A stretch of DNA of 21,720 bases, taken from the IMG/VR virus record IMGVR_UViG_3300015374_000777, positions 1 to 21,720 of that record; one strand, given 5' to 3'. This document shows positions 1-7,141 of the stretch, one piece after another. A model generated the notes under the pieces. The model did not search any database, was not told the origin of the DNA, and saw only the letters and a program-made list of their open reading frames with translations. How positions within the stretch are numbered: position 1 is the first letter of the stretch; each line of letters opens with the position of its first letter. The position numbers were made by a program, and so were the translations under genes. The DNA is from a virus.

Positions 1-63
1 ATTCCCTGGAGCCGGCGAGCCGCCAGCTATGGGACCAATAGTAATGCCCCTGAGTGACTACGC
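1..63. other. Left-edge intergenic stretch, no gene seen
   Basis: This short stretch lies downstream of the last complete gene on the minus strand. It contains no ATG or GTG on the minus strand, and its single TTG runs into a stop after two more codons. The next gene must therefore begin to the left of the window. I see no convincing terminator: there are GC-rich inverted segments but no T-run. Confidence 0.5.
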
Positions 64-426
64 CTAGGCGCTCGCCGGCGCGGCCGGCACGGTTGCCGCT
101 GGCATTGCCCCGGTAGTTCCGGTTGCGGTTGTCGTAGATACGGCTTCGCCGGTGTCTTCTGGCACGACTGTCGGGGTAACGGCCGTACCAGCCATGTCGT
201 ACGGCGCGGTCGGGTTCTCTGCCGCCTTTTCGGCCTGGGCGGTAAGAGTAGCCGTTACCTCTTCGTCAGTGGGCATTGGATCGAAGCGCAATCCCGCTCC
301 CACCGCCCACATCAAGGTCGCGGGATCGACCGTTCCCATGTCCTCGCCCGGTTGGTACCACTTGCTAACGTTGCCCTCGGCGTCCTGTTCGAGTGCGAAG
401 TAACCGTAGCCCAAAAACGTGGTCAT
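64..426 (-). CDS. Small phage protein with Ala/Thr/Pro-rich C-terminus, function unknown
   Basis: This is a 120-residue protein of no family I recognise. The first 70 residues look globular (GYGYFALEQDAEG, YQPGEDMGTVDP, then a helical stretch around EEVTATLTAQAEKAAE). The last 35 residues are low-complexity Ala, Thr, Pro, Val and Gly, as in flexible tails of virion proteins. I chose the ATG at 426 because GGAGGG lies four bases upstream. An in-frame ATG at 531 would overlap the end of the glycosyltransferase gene by about 90 bases. The gene starts 13 bases after the glycosyltransferase stop, so it is very likely co-transcribed. A minor structural role is a guess from position. Confidence 0.65.
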   Translation of the reverse strand: MTTFLGYGYFALEQDAEGNVSKWYQPGEDMGTVDPATLMWAVGAGLRFDPMPTDEEVTATLTAQAEKAAENPTAPYDMAGTAVTPTVVPEDTGEAVSTTTATGTTGAMPAATVPAAPASA

Positions 427-439
427 TCGACCCTCCGAG

Positions 440-1339
440 TTATGAAGTCCGTATCTGCAACGGCGGGAACCGATCAACATGTAGCTGATCGGTTCGGGTT
501 GCCGGATTAAGGAGTTGGCTGACAAGCGCACGGGCCGGCGACACTTTCGCTTCGATCAGGCCGGTTCTTAATGTCCGCTCTGCTTGCGCAAAGAAGTCTA
601 ATTCCGCAGGCAACAAGATGGCCGTGTCGCGATTGGCGAGTAGGGCGCGGATCATCCATGTCCGAGCTTCATCGAATCGCCGCGTATTAAATAAGTGGCG
701 AGTCATCAACGCTAACGCGTGCGGATCTCTCGGATTGTCCGCTATCTGAAGCTCTAACAATCGTTCGTTCCTGGCCCCTTTTTCTCGATCACGCCAGATA
801 TCGGGATCGTAGCCCGTATGAAGAATATGCGGACCTTGCGCTATCCCCCGCCAACGCCCTTGCGACGGGTCGCCGTTGAGTCGGACCTCTTCATGAATCC
901 GTCCCCAATAACGAATGCGTGGATCGTTCCGAAAGACCCGCACCGACGAGACTTCGGTTCCCAGCACGCGTCCTGACGTAGTGCATTCTTCGATCCACAT
1001 CGCATACCCGTCCGCGCCCCCTCTTCGGACCGCGAAGCCGATGTCTTCACCACCCGCCTGAAGCAGCCTATCGTCGGCGTCGATGACGAGAATCCAATCC
1101 GCCGTGCAATGCCCTAAGGCGGCGTTCCGTGCGGCCGAGAAATTGTCGCACCACTCGAAGTTGAAAACCTTGGCCCCTTCGGCTTTCGCAATGTCGGGCG
1201 TCGTGTCCGTCGAACCAGTGTCGACAACAATCATCTCGGCGACATAAGGAGCAGCCGAACGTAGCGCGCCCGCGATTGAGTGCGCCTCGTTGCGAGCGAT
1301 CATCGCCAAGGAGATGGGAGCCGACTTCTTGCTCTTCAC
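440..1339 (-). CDS. Family 2 glycosyltransferase (SunS-like) in phage structural operon
   Basis: This 299-residue protein has the full signature of an inverting GT-A glycosyltransferase of family 2. The N-terminus reads SLAMIARNEAHSIAGAL. The nucleotide-sugar site DTGSTDTT is at residues 40-47, FEWCDNFSAARNAAL at 61-75, and the metal-binding DADD at 87-90. WGRIHEEV is at 145-152 and HTGYD at 174-178. Residues about 190-235 form a TPR-like helical pair, as in the SunS-like subgroup. It should transfer a sugar from a nucleotide-sugar donor to a protein or glycan acceptor; donor and acceptor cannot be read from sequence. The start is GTG, four bases inside the preceding gene (GTGA overlap), without a clear Shine-Dalgarno, which suggests coupled translation. 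Glycosylation of virion proteins or of the host surface are both possible. Confidence 0.88.
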   Translation of the reverse strand: MKSKKSAPISLAMIARNEAHSIAGALRSAAPYVAEMIVVDTGSTDTTPDIAKAEGAKVFNFEWCDNFSAARNAALGHCTADWILVIDADDRLLQAGGEDIGFAVRRGGADGYAMWIEECTTSGRVLGTEVSSVRVFRNDPRIRYWGRIHEEVRLNGDPSQGRWRGIAQGPHILHTGYDPDIWRDREKGARNERLLELQIADNPRDPHALALMTRHLFNTRRFDEARTWMIRALLANRDTAILLPAELDFFAQAERTLRTGLIEAKVSPARALVSQLLNPATRTDQLHVDRFPPLQIRTS

Positions 1340-1866
1340 AAGACGAATGGCTCGGGTGGCCGCTTGGCGTTAATGTCCTGGGCCAATCGCTCGGCTCTGG
1401 CTCGGGTAATCGGTTCGAGCGTGCCGATAGTGATGGCGATGATGTCGGCGTCCGTAAAGGCATCTGGCGGCTGAAATGTCCTCGGATGGACGATGTTCGC
1501 TTGCGGAGCTAGATACTTCAACCGGTGGGCCAGTTGCTCATTGTGCGTAATCGTCGCGTACGCATAGAGGGCTCCTTCGAGCCCGCGCCACGGACGATCA
1601 ATGCACATGGACGTGAAATACTCGTGGTAGACGGGCTGATCGATGCCGGGCCGGTACTCGTGACGAGAACACCGATACCGCTCGCCTGTCTCGCTGCCGC
1701 GATTGCGGACCAGAAAGAACTTGGAATCCCGCCACTTGTCGTAGATTGCCATCTCCGCCCGCGTCAGCGAGTTGGGCAAGATCCTTCTGGGAAGATCTGA
1801 ACCAACCTCCCGCAACGCCTCGGCAACCGTGATGTGGTCCGGGAGAATGAGACCGTTATGTGTCAT
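1336..1866 (-). CDS. Unrecognised phage protein with Cys/His-containing core
   Basis: This is a 176-residue protein. Its start is the ATG at 1866, overlapping the previous stop as ATGA; a longer open frame continues upstream in the body of the tail terminator gene but is only a shadow. The core around residues 60-100 contains ERYRCSRHEYRPG, YHEYFTSMCIDRPWRGLEGALYAYA and TITHNEQLAHRL. Its Cys and His spacing could be a degenerate metal site. A short C-terminal helix contains ITRARAERLAQDI. I have an impression of similar proteins near phage tail genes but cannot name a family. It sits between the tail terminator and the glycosyltransferase and is translationally coupled to both, so a tail-related accessory role is the default inference. 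Confidence 0.75.
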   Translation of the reverse strand: MTHNGLILPDHITVAEALREVGSDLPRRILPNSLTRAEMAIYDKWRDSKFFLVRNRGSETGERYRCSRHEYRPGIDQPVYHEYFTSMCIDRPWRGLEGALYAYATITHNEQLAHRLKYLAPQANIVHPRTFQPPDAFTDADIIAITIGTLEPITRARAERLAQDINAKRPPEPFVL

Positions 1867-2369
1867 GCCGCGAGCCTGGTACCCATGTAGATAACGATGT
1901 ACGAGCAAAGAACCAGCGGCCAATCCGTGCCGTTTTCCTGTAGTGGTATCGGCTCGGCTTCTTGCTGAATGGCCTGGATCATTGTGCGCTTCGCTCGCCA
2001 GCCCATGACAATCCCCTGATTCGGCGGCGGGCAAAGCACCGGGTTCATCGTTCGCCAAAGATCGTCGGCCGTGCGCCGCCGCACGTTGATCGTCGCGCCC
2101 GGACCGAAGCAACGAATGTCCACGCGCGCATAGTGGATGTCGGTGTACGGATCGGCCCCACGACCACCAGCGCGCCGAACGAGGATCGCGTAGTCGGGCA
2201 TATGCCAATGGCGCGGGTCGGTCGCTGGTACTTCGGGCATCGCCGACGCGACGCGTGGAAGCTGTCCGGCTGGAACTCGCTGCCCGGTCAGGGCTGCTAC
2301 GTCGGGGTCGGTCTGAAGGACGTTGATGAGCGCTCCAATGACATCCGGCAAGATCAACCCGCGAACCAT
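1863..2369 (-). CDS. Probable tail terminator / tail completion protein
   Basis: This 168-residue protein has the layout of tail terminator proteins (lambda gpU-like or DUF3168-like). An N-terminal helix (VIGALINVLQTDPDVAALTG) is followed by a strand-rich core with YAILVRRAGG, YARVDIRCFG and a helix with RRTADDLWRTMNPVL. The C-terminal strand is WPLVLCSYIVIYMGT. Tail terminators cap the growing tail tube and dock it to the head connector. The ATG directly follows the stop of the gp10-like gene (TAAATG), and the gene follows the connector genes exactly where a terminator is expected. The assignment rests on fold pattern and order, not on a catalytic motif. Confidence 0.72.
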   Translation of the reverse strand: MVRGLILPDVIGALINVLQTDPDVAALTGQRVPAGQLPRVASAMPEVPATDPRHWHMPDYAILVRRAGGRGADPYTDIHYARVDIRCFGPGATINVRRRTADDLWRTMNPVLCPPPNQGIVMGWRAKRTMIQAIQQEAEPIPLQENGTDWPLVLCSYIVIYMGTRLAA

Positions 2370-2885
2370 TTAGACCAGCCCCTCTTCCCGTGCCGCCGCC
2401 CGTATGACATCCGAAAAGCGATAGGCAACGCGGTCAAGAGTATTGCGAATGGGAAAATGGCCTGGTCGGATAGACGTGCCATACTCCTCGAAAATGGCGT
2501 GTGGGACCTCAGACCCGATCTGAAGTTCGACAAATGAAGAAGCCCCAGCACTGCCTCGAACGGCTGGCGAGCCGCCCGGCGTGGAGCCAACGATGAAGAA
2601 TCCCGCATCTCTCTCTGCGCGCGTCATGTATGGATGCCGATCTGGCGTCCACTCTTCGTTATTCCAGTAGTCCTGGGCGAACTCGGCGAGTTGTTCGAAA
2701 CCGCGCGTTAGTACGTCGTTGAACGCCTGGATCACCGCCTGGCCTTCCCAGGTGTATTGCATGCCTGTCGGGCGAATCGTGACTTCGGCCGGACCAACCC
2801 GCCGCCCACCACTCGGTTGAGTCTGATCCCCAAACAACCCTTCGGTCGGAACCGCGCGGGGTGGACTACGACGACCACGGGGCAT
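2370..2885 (-). CDS. HK97 gp10-like tail-completion / minor tail protein
   Basis: This 171-residue protein has a disordered basic start (PRGRRSPPRAVPTEG). A helical region (WEGQAVIQAFNDVLTRGFEQLAEFAQDYW) follows, then a strand region ending in FVELQIGSEVPHAIFEEYGT, and a C-terminal helix (TLDRVAYRFSDVIRAA). The order of amphipathic helix, a strand with YA/HAIFEEYGT, a Pro-containing turn and a final helix is typical of the HK97 gp10 family, which acts at the head-tail joint or in tail completion. It begins with ATG immediately after the preceding stop (TAAATG) and ends right before the tail terminator start. This position between head closure and tail terminator is where gp10-like genes usually sit. 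Confidence 0.75.
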   Translation of the reverse strand: MPRGRRSPPRAVPTEGLFGDQTQPSGGRRVGPAEVTIRPTGMQYTWEGQAVIQAFNDVLTRGFEQLAEFAQDYWNNEEWTPDRHPYMTRAERDAGFFIVGSTPGGSPAVRGSAGASSFVELQIGSEVPHAIFEEYGTSIRPGHFPIRNTLDRVAYRFSDVIRAAAREEGLV

Positions 2886-3302
2886 TTAGACGACCTCCGC
2901 GCCATGTAAGGTCAGCACTCGATAAACCACCGCACCGTGTGGTCCTATTTCGGCGATGGATTCGACTCGGGTCGGATCCACAATCAGCGTGCGGCCCGTT
3001 TCAGGATCGGTGACTGAGGCGACGTAGTCACCGACCTGAATCGGGTCATCCCATGCTACCGTCAACTCGTTGATCTCGACTTGGACTGGGCCGGAGTCCC
3101 CCACCGCGAACTTCGACGTGTCTCGATAAAGACATATCTTGTCCGTTGTTGGCACGGGGGCTGGCGGAGTTTGAATCGTCTGGAGTGGGTTACCCCAGTC
3201 GTCCACGCCACCCCCCGTCGGATCATCGGCTCGCCTGAGCCAGGTGTATCGATGCCGCAACATTCGATTGACGCGCCCCTGGACAAAGGCCGCGCTAGTC
3301 AC
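2886..3302 (-). CDS. Probable head-closure (head-tail joining) protein
   Basis: This is a 138-residue, mostly beta protein. After an N-terminal arm (MLRHRYTWLRRADDPTGGGVDDWGN) come strand segments such as DKICLYRDTSKFAV and VEINELTVAWDDPIQVGDYVASVTD, ending in GAVVYRVLTLHGAEVV. Size, beta content, the arm that begins with a tyrosine-containing motif, and position fit the head-closure or stopper proteins (SPP1 gp16 / HK97 gp7-type). These sit under the portal adaptor ring and receive the tail. The start is GTG within a GTGA overlap with the adaptor gene, so translation is probably coupled. Confidence 0.68.
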   Translation of the reverse strand: MTSAAFVQGRVNRMLRHRYTWLRRADDPTGGGVDDWGNPLQTIQTPPAPVPTTDKICLYRDTSKFAVGDSGPVQVEINELTVAWDDPIQVGDYVASVTDPETGRTLIVDPTRVESIAEIGPHGAVVYRVLTLHGAEVV

Positions 3303-3799
3303 GGGATCGCGACGTTGCCAGTCCCCAGCAAGACAGTCGTGCCGCTGCCTAAGCCAACAATGACGTCGCTAAGATCCGAGATATCGCCTCGGCCACCTGG
3401 CGCGAGGGTCATCATCGTCGGCTTCGTCAATTCGAGCAGTGTCTCGGCAACAGTGAGATCGAGAATCGCGATGGCCATCTGACGAAGCGTCTCGGCGCGC
3501 ATGATCGGATCGAACTTTGCGTAGCGATAGTCGTAATCCTTGAACCGCTCCGCCTCCATAAACGGCACCGAGCCGGCGAGCGCCGCTGCCGACAACAGGA
3601 CAGCGGCGTCATGATCTCGCTGGGCCTCGTCCGATCCGTCGGGCCAGGGTGCCTGCGTGTCGATAGCGAGCACTTGCTGCGAGGCCCACGGCGTAGCGAA
3701 GGCAATCGTTTGATCTGGCAGATCGGACTCCCCGACATCAGAGCGAATGGCCGCTCGTACAGCGGGATAATCCGCAACAGTCAGGAAATTTACTGCCAT
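3299..3799 (-). CDS. Head-tail adaptor (gp6 / DUF4054-like connector)
   Basis: This is a 166-residue protein. Its first half is helical, with the sequence order of head-tail connector proteins. It runs through TVADYPAVRAAI, SDLPDQTIAFATPWASQQVL and DEAQRDHDAAVLLSAAALAGS to FMEAERFKDYDYRYAKFDP, followed by AETLRQMAIAILDL. The C-terminal part (LTKPTMMTLAPGGRGD, VIVGLGSGTTVLLGTGN) is Gly/Thr-rich and probably extended. Adaptors of this class form a ring below the portal. The gene begins with ATG three bases after the preceding stop (TAACTCATG), and order adaptor, closure, gp10-like, terminator is conserved in siphophages. Assignment is by pattern and synteny. Confidence 0.72.
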   Translation of the reverse strand: MAVNFLTVADYPAVRAAIRSDVGESDLPDQTIAFATPWASQQVLAIDTQAPWPDGSDEAQRDHDAAVLLSAAALAGSVPFMEAERFKDYDYRYAKFDPIMRAETLRQMAIAILDLTVAETLLELTKPTMMTLAPGGRGDISDLSDVIVGLGSGTTVLLGTGNVAIP

Positions 3800-3802
3800 G
3801 AG

Positions 3803-4396
3803 TTAGGCTGGCCGATCTACTTCGGCTGCGGTCGGCACGTAGGCCCCGTTGGGAGTAATCTCGTTCGGTCGGCCCGACAGCCGGCGCTCAACGGCTGCGA
3901 CTGACTCGGCGTCATACAGGTCGGGGTCGAGCTTGCGGCCAAGTGGGATCGGCCGACCAGGCTGCGCCGCGAACAAGTTACCCGGCTCGATTCCAGAATC
4001 GGCTGGGTAGCGAGGATTCGGCACCTCAACTTCTTCGCCGTTGTGCAAGACCGTGATCGTACGCTTCGGTTCGGGCACCTCGATGAGCAGGCCGTTCATG
4101 AGGAGTTGGTTGATCTGCGGCGTCCGATAGACATAGTCAGGGGTTGGACCAGCGATGAACGCTTCGCCGCCCGGATGACGCGGATCGCGCTCGAACAGGA
4201 CAACACGATCATCTGTCCGCGCCGACATTGCCCAAAAGACGTTGGTTCCCCAACGATCTAGTTCCGCGTCTTGGACGCCGCGAGAACGGGCGCGTTCCCG
4301 CTCTCGCTCAGCGACAGTCTTCGTCTCGGCCAATGCTTCAGCCTCCGCCTTAGAGATTAGTCGGCCATCTGGGCCGCGTGGACGTGCTGTGGCCAT
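3803..4396 (-). CDS. Phage head-region protein sharing an ERDP-xHP-GEAF domain with its neighbour
   Basis: This 197-residue protein starts with a charged helical segment (SKAEAEALAETKTVAERERERARSRG). A compact domain at about residues 60-105 contains VVLFERDPRHPGGEAFI and NQLLMNGLLIEV. The C-terminal half is Pro-rich (HNGEEVEVPNPRYPAD, AQPGRPIPLGRKLDPDL, NEITPNGAYVPTAAEV). The middle domain is clearly related to the C-terminus of the gene just upstream (VALWERDPSHPNGEAFV, AVVSRLAAGILKEG). Both genes lie between the capsid protein and the connectors, where small head accessory proteins are common. No named family is recognised. The ATG follows two adjacent in-frame TAA codons of the previous gene and has only a weak ribosome-binding site. 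Confidence 0.75.
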   Translation of the reverse strand: MATARPRGPDGRLISKAEAEALAETKTVAERERERARSRGVQDAELDRWGTNVFWAMSARTDDRVVLFERDPRHPGGEAFIAGPTPDYVYRTPQINQLLMNGLLIEVPEPKRTITVLHNGEEVEVPNPRYPADSGIEPGNLFAAQPGRPIPLGRKLDPDLYDAESVAAVERRLSGRPNEITPNGAYVPTAAEVDRPA

Positions 4397-4402
4397 ACCT
4401 TA

Positions 4403-4954
4403 TTAGGAAGGCTTCGACCCCTCCTTCAAGATACCCGCCGCCAGCCGGGACACGACCGCCCCAGTCTTCGCGACCTCGACCGTTTCGCCAGGCCCAACGA
4501 ACGCTTCGCCGTTCGGATGGGACGGGTCGCGCTCCCAAAGAGCAACGCGCGGCTCTTGGAGACCTGACTGAACCCAAATCTTCTCGACACCCGACTCATC
4601 GGGGTCTTCGCCCTCCGTCCGCGAGGTTGCCTTGTCGTGATCGTCCGCTGTCGTTTCGTCCTTCTCCTGGGGGACGGCCAGTCCCTGGATCAAGGGCGGA
4701 TGTATCACCGACGAGCCTTCGGCCGGAACTGGCTGAGGCCCTTCCAAACTCATCGCCATCGTCGCACCCATCGCCCGGTCCGAGGCAGCAGTCCGCGCTG
4801 AGGAAGTCCGCTCTGAGGAACTGCGCTCTGCTGGCTTAGGGGTGGAAGTGCTCGAAGTGCTCATGCTCGAACTGGTCGAGGGAGACGTGCCTTGTTCTGC
4901 CATAGGAGTATTGTCCTCGAATTCTTCGGGCGAGATTTTTCGAATCTGAACCAT
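4403..4954 (-). CDS. Low-complexity phage protein with ERDP-xHP-GEAF C-terminal domain
   Basis: This 183-residue protein has a Ser/Thr/Pro-rich middle (TSPSTSSSMSTSSTSTPKPA, then SSSERTSSARTAASDRA) that is surely disordered. A charged linker (KDETTADDHDKATSRTEGED) leads to a C-terminal domain of about 50 residues containing VALWERDPSHPNGEAFVGPG and RLAAGILKEG. That last domain is paralogous to the centre of the next gene. The start is the ATG at 4954, two bases after the preceding stop, with AGGA nine bases upstream; an in-frame TTG at 4960 overlaps that stop and is less likely. A flexible tether plus a small domain could suit a virion surface or scaffold role, but this is inference. Confidence 0.72.
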   Translation of the reverse strand: MVQIRKISPEEFEDNTPMAEQGTSPSTSSSMSTSSTSTPKPAERSSSERTSSARTAASDRAMGATMAMSLEGPQPVPAEGSSVIHPPLIQGLAVPQEKDETTADDHDKATSRTEGEDPDESGVEKIWVQSGLQEPRVALWERDPSHPNGEAFVGPGETVEVAKTGAVVSRLAAGILKEGSKPS

Positions 4955-4956
4955 AC

Positions 4957-5331
4957 TCAACGATCCTGCTCTGCCAAACGCTCTAGCTTCTCACGTTCAC
5001 GAGCCAATTGCTCATCGGCCGCGTGCTCTAAACGCTCGGTGGCTAACTCGGTGCGGGCTTGAGGCAGAGCACGCAGAATCTCGTCCAACTTTAAGTGCAA
5101 CGCTGCGGAGTCGCGATTTTGAGTGTTCTGGATAACGAACACGAGCAAGTACGTGACCACGGTCGTCGCCGTGTTGATCACCAGTTGCCAGGTATCCGAG
5201 AAGCCGAAGAGGGGGCCGCTGATCGCCCACAGGATGACCGCCGCGCACGACAGGACGAAGGCGAGCGGATGCCCGGTCCAAACGCCTGTCGTCGTAGCAA
5301 TCTGAGCGAACCACTTGTTCAGCTTTTCCAC
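4957..5331 (-). CDS. Low-affinity iron permease family membrane protein (PF04120)
   Basis: This 124-residue protein has two membrane segments, about residues 22-42 (PLAFVLSCAAVILWAISG) and 50-68 (LVINTATTVVTYLLVFVIQ). The loop between them has GPLFGFSDTWQLVINT, and the second segment is followed by IQNTQNRD and KLDEIL. These are the hallmark motifs of the bacterial low-affinity iron permease family, and the length is normal for it. The C-terminus is a charged helix (RTELATERLEHAADEQLAREREKLERL), probably cytoplasmic coiled coil. Despite the family name, transport by the short bacterial members is poorly established. The start is GTG with GAGAGG eight bases upstream, 25 bases after the capsid gene. 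Alternatives such as a holin-like role cannot be excluded, but the motif match is strong. Confidence 0.88.
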   Translation of the reverse strand: MEKLNKWFAQIATTTGVWTGHPLAFVLSCAAVILWAISGPLFGFSDTWQLVINTATTVVTYLLVFVIQNTQNRDSAALHLKLDEILRALPQARTELATERLEHAADEQLAREREKLERLAEQDR

Positions 5332-5356
5332 TCACGCGGCCTCTCCCGGTTACGCC

Positions 5357-6667
5357 CTACGCAGCAATGTTCAGGATACGGCTGGAATTTGGGTCTATGA
5401 TTCCGTACCCCTCCACCTCAGTTATCGTCAATAGCTGAGTTTGGTTATTAATAAACCGATCTACCTCGCTGACGTTGCCACCAACTTCAGTCACTCGCTC
5501 CAACGCGGCACTCGACTGAAGCGCTACCAACTTGGAGGCGGGCGCGTCTGCCGTGACGCCGTACTCCATCGCGATGCTCAACTGGTTCGCCAACGGGCTA
5601 ACCGTGCCGAACGCATTCGCTGGGATCATCGCGTAGGGAGTCTGGACACCAATGGAGACCGGCAGGAGCAGCATCTGCATAATCGGGGCCTCTTGGCCCA
5701 AGATGATGTCCGGCTGGTACGTCAACGCGAACCGAAGCTTGAAGGTCAGGAACGACTGAAGTGTCAGCGTGCCCGCTGTTGATCCGGGATGCAGACCCGT
5801 TTGGGTCAAGACCGTCGCTGCGGTGTTCGCGTTACCGTCACCGTTGATGATCGTGTTCATCGCGATAGTGACCTTGTCCATCTCGGACTGAATGGCCATG
5901 CGCGCGATGATGAACGCGATCCGGTCTACCCGCTGACGGCGAAGCTGCTCGTACGTTGCTTGAAGCGCACGACCAAACTTGTAGATACGCAGCGTGTGCT
6001 CACCCGTGACGAGCGAGGTGCGCGGGATCTCGGTGCCTTCAGCGACACGCTTCATGCGATACGCGTCAGTCCCGAAGTCGTCCGTGATGTAGAGCGTGCG
6101 GTAGGCGTCGGTGTCGATAGCGGTCGTCCGCGCAACCAGCCGCGCGAGCGGGATTGGCGGAACGAGACGCTTCGCCCGAATTTCGGGGTTGTCGTACCAG
6201 GGGTTAATCAGACCGCCGAGCGCCGCGTCGCCAGACATGAGAACGGCACGAGTTTGCAGGTCCGAACCGTCCGACATACCCGACTGAGCCATTGCCAAAC
6301 GGGCCTGGCTAACGGGGTCGAGATTCTGAGCCCGACGCCAAACGCGGGACATGAACTCGGGCATCAGCGCGCGGCGCTCAGGAGTTTCGAGGCACTCCTG
6401 CCACGTGGACGCGAACAGACCAATCTCTGGTACGGGCGCGAGCACGATCCCCGTCGCCCGAACCAATCGTTCGAACGCATCGAGTGCGCGGTCGTCCGCC
6501 TCACGCTCCGATGTTGGATCGGTGTTTTCGAGGTACTGCGAAAGATTCATGCCGCGCTCTGCGGCATCCCGATAGATGCGCGATCCGTTGGTTCCGAGCG
6601 CACGGATCGTGTCTTCGGGGGATTGACGCCGGATCTGGATACTGGCCGGCGTGAGAGCATTTGCCAT
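5357..6667 (-). CDS. Major capsid protein (HK97 fold)
   Basis: This 436-residue protein should be the main shell subunit. The N-terminal third is helical and charged (SPEDTIRALGTNGSRIYRDAAERG, ERRALMPEFMSRVWRRAQ), probably the arm or delta-like region. From about residue 150 it follows the HK97 order. RTLYITDDFG and EGTEIPRTSLVTGEHTLRIY are followed by the spine-helix-like RRQRVDRIAFIIARMAIQSE with DKVTIAMNTIINGDGN, then the domain with LTYQPDIILGQEAPI. The C-terminus is VEGYGIIDPNSSRILNIAA. I chose the ATG at 6667 because AAAGGAG lies eight bases upstream; a longer frame from 6709 would run into the decoration gene. It follows the protease and decoration genes as expected. Confidence 0.88.
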   Translation of the reverse strand: MANALTPASIQIRRQSPEDTIRALGTNGSRIYRDAAERGMNLSQYLENTDPTSEREADDRALDAFERLVRATGIVLAPVPEIGLFASTWQECLETPERRALMPEFMSRVWRRAQNLDPVSQARLAMAQSGMSDGSDLQTRAVLMSGDAALGGLINPWYDNPEIRAKRLVPPIPLARLVARTTAIDTDAYRTLYITDDFGTDAYRMKRVAEGTEIPRTSLVTGEHTLRIYKFGRALQATYEQLRRQRVDRIAFIIARMAIQSEMDKVTIAMNTIINGDGNANTAATVLTQTGLHPGSTAGTLTLQSFLTFKLRFALTYQPDIILGQEAPIMQMLLLPVSIGVQTPYAMIPANAFGTVSPLANQLSIAMEYGVTADAPASKLVALQSSAALERVTEVGGNVSEVDRFINNQTQLLTITEVEGYGIIDPNSSRILNIAA

Positions 6668-6675
6668 GCTGCTGT

Positions 6676-6682
6676 CTCCTTT
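6676..6682 (-). promoter_or_regulatory. Ribosome-binding site deciding the capsid start
   Basis: AAAGGAG lies eight bases before the ATG at 6667, in the short gap after the decoration gene stop. It is among the strongest sites in the window, which fits the high expression needed for a capsid protein. Confidence 0.75.
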
Positions 6683-6686
6683 CCGG

Positions 6687-7124
6687 CTAGCCGCCCAGGT
6701 CCACGACAACCTTGGTCATGTCCACGTTGTCCCAAATAATTGGTCCCGTTTTAGCTAGCTCAGCGGCAGTCGCCGAGTTCGCATTGCGGATGTAGCCTTT
6801 CGCGGCAACGAGCAACGCGCCCACTGCCTTGAGCCCAGGCGTGCACGTCGCGGCCGTACCAGCGGGAAATGTCGTGTTGCCCTTGTTCTGAACCGTGCAC
6901 GCCCCGTCGGCTTCAACCTTGAGTAGCTTGCCGACGATAGCGTCGCCGTCAGCGCAAAGGCCAACCACGTCGGTTCCGGCGACGAACGTGACCGCGAGCC
7001 CAACGGCGGTCGAACCGCCAGCAGTGGTTGCGCTGTAAATGATTGTCGAGCCATCCGCCCAAAACGTCTGCGCGTTGTAACGCTGATCGTCAAAGCCGAT
7101 GGCAAGTCGGCCAGTAGCAGGCAT
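6687..7124 (-). CDS. Capsid decoration / head-stabilising protein (DUF2190-like)
   Basis: This is a 145-residue, Gly/Ala/Thr/Val-rich beta protein with no charged helices. It contains IIYSATTAGGSTAVGLAVTF, DVVGLCADGDAIVGKLLKVE, GACTVQNKGNTTFPAGTA and PGLKAVGALLVAAKGYIRNA. The segment of the form DGDAIVGKLLKVEADGACTVQ is typical of the small capsid decoration proteins encoded between protease and capsid genes (lambda gpD-like by role, DUF2190-like by sequence feel). Such proteins bind at capsomer interfaces after expansion and stabilise the shell. The ATG has AAGGGAG seven bases upstream, and the gene lies directly between the protease and capsid genes. Confidence 0.78.
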   Translation of the reverse strand: MPATGRLAIGFDDQRYNAQTFWADGSTIIYSATTAGGSTAVGLAVTFVAGTDVVGLCADGDAIVGKLLKVEADGACTVQNKGNTTFPAGTAATCTPGLKAVGALLVAAKGYIRNANSATAAELAKTGPIIWDNVDMTKVVVDLGG

Positions 7125-7141
7125 CTCCTAACTCCCTTCGG

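Noticed and set aside
1867-2208. N-terminal extension of the unrecognised gene to 2208
   Set aside because: The extra 114 residues are Arg-rich shadow sequence lying in the tail terminator gene; the ATG at 1866 in an ATGA overlap is the natural start.
4957-5331. Calling the two-helix membrane protein a holin
   Set aside because: The motif set matches the iron permease family closely, and no endolysin or other lysis gene is nearby; a holin-like role is kept only as an alternative.
6668-6709. Longer start for the capsid gene at 6709
   Set aside because: It would overlap the decoration gene, and the strong AAAGGAG lies inside that extension, right before the ATG at 6667.
5789-6739. A 316-codon open frame on the plus strand opposite the capsid gene
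   Set aside because: Composition is shadow-like and no ribosome-binding site or motif supports it; the opposite frame is an evident capsid protein.
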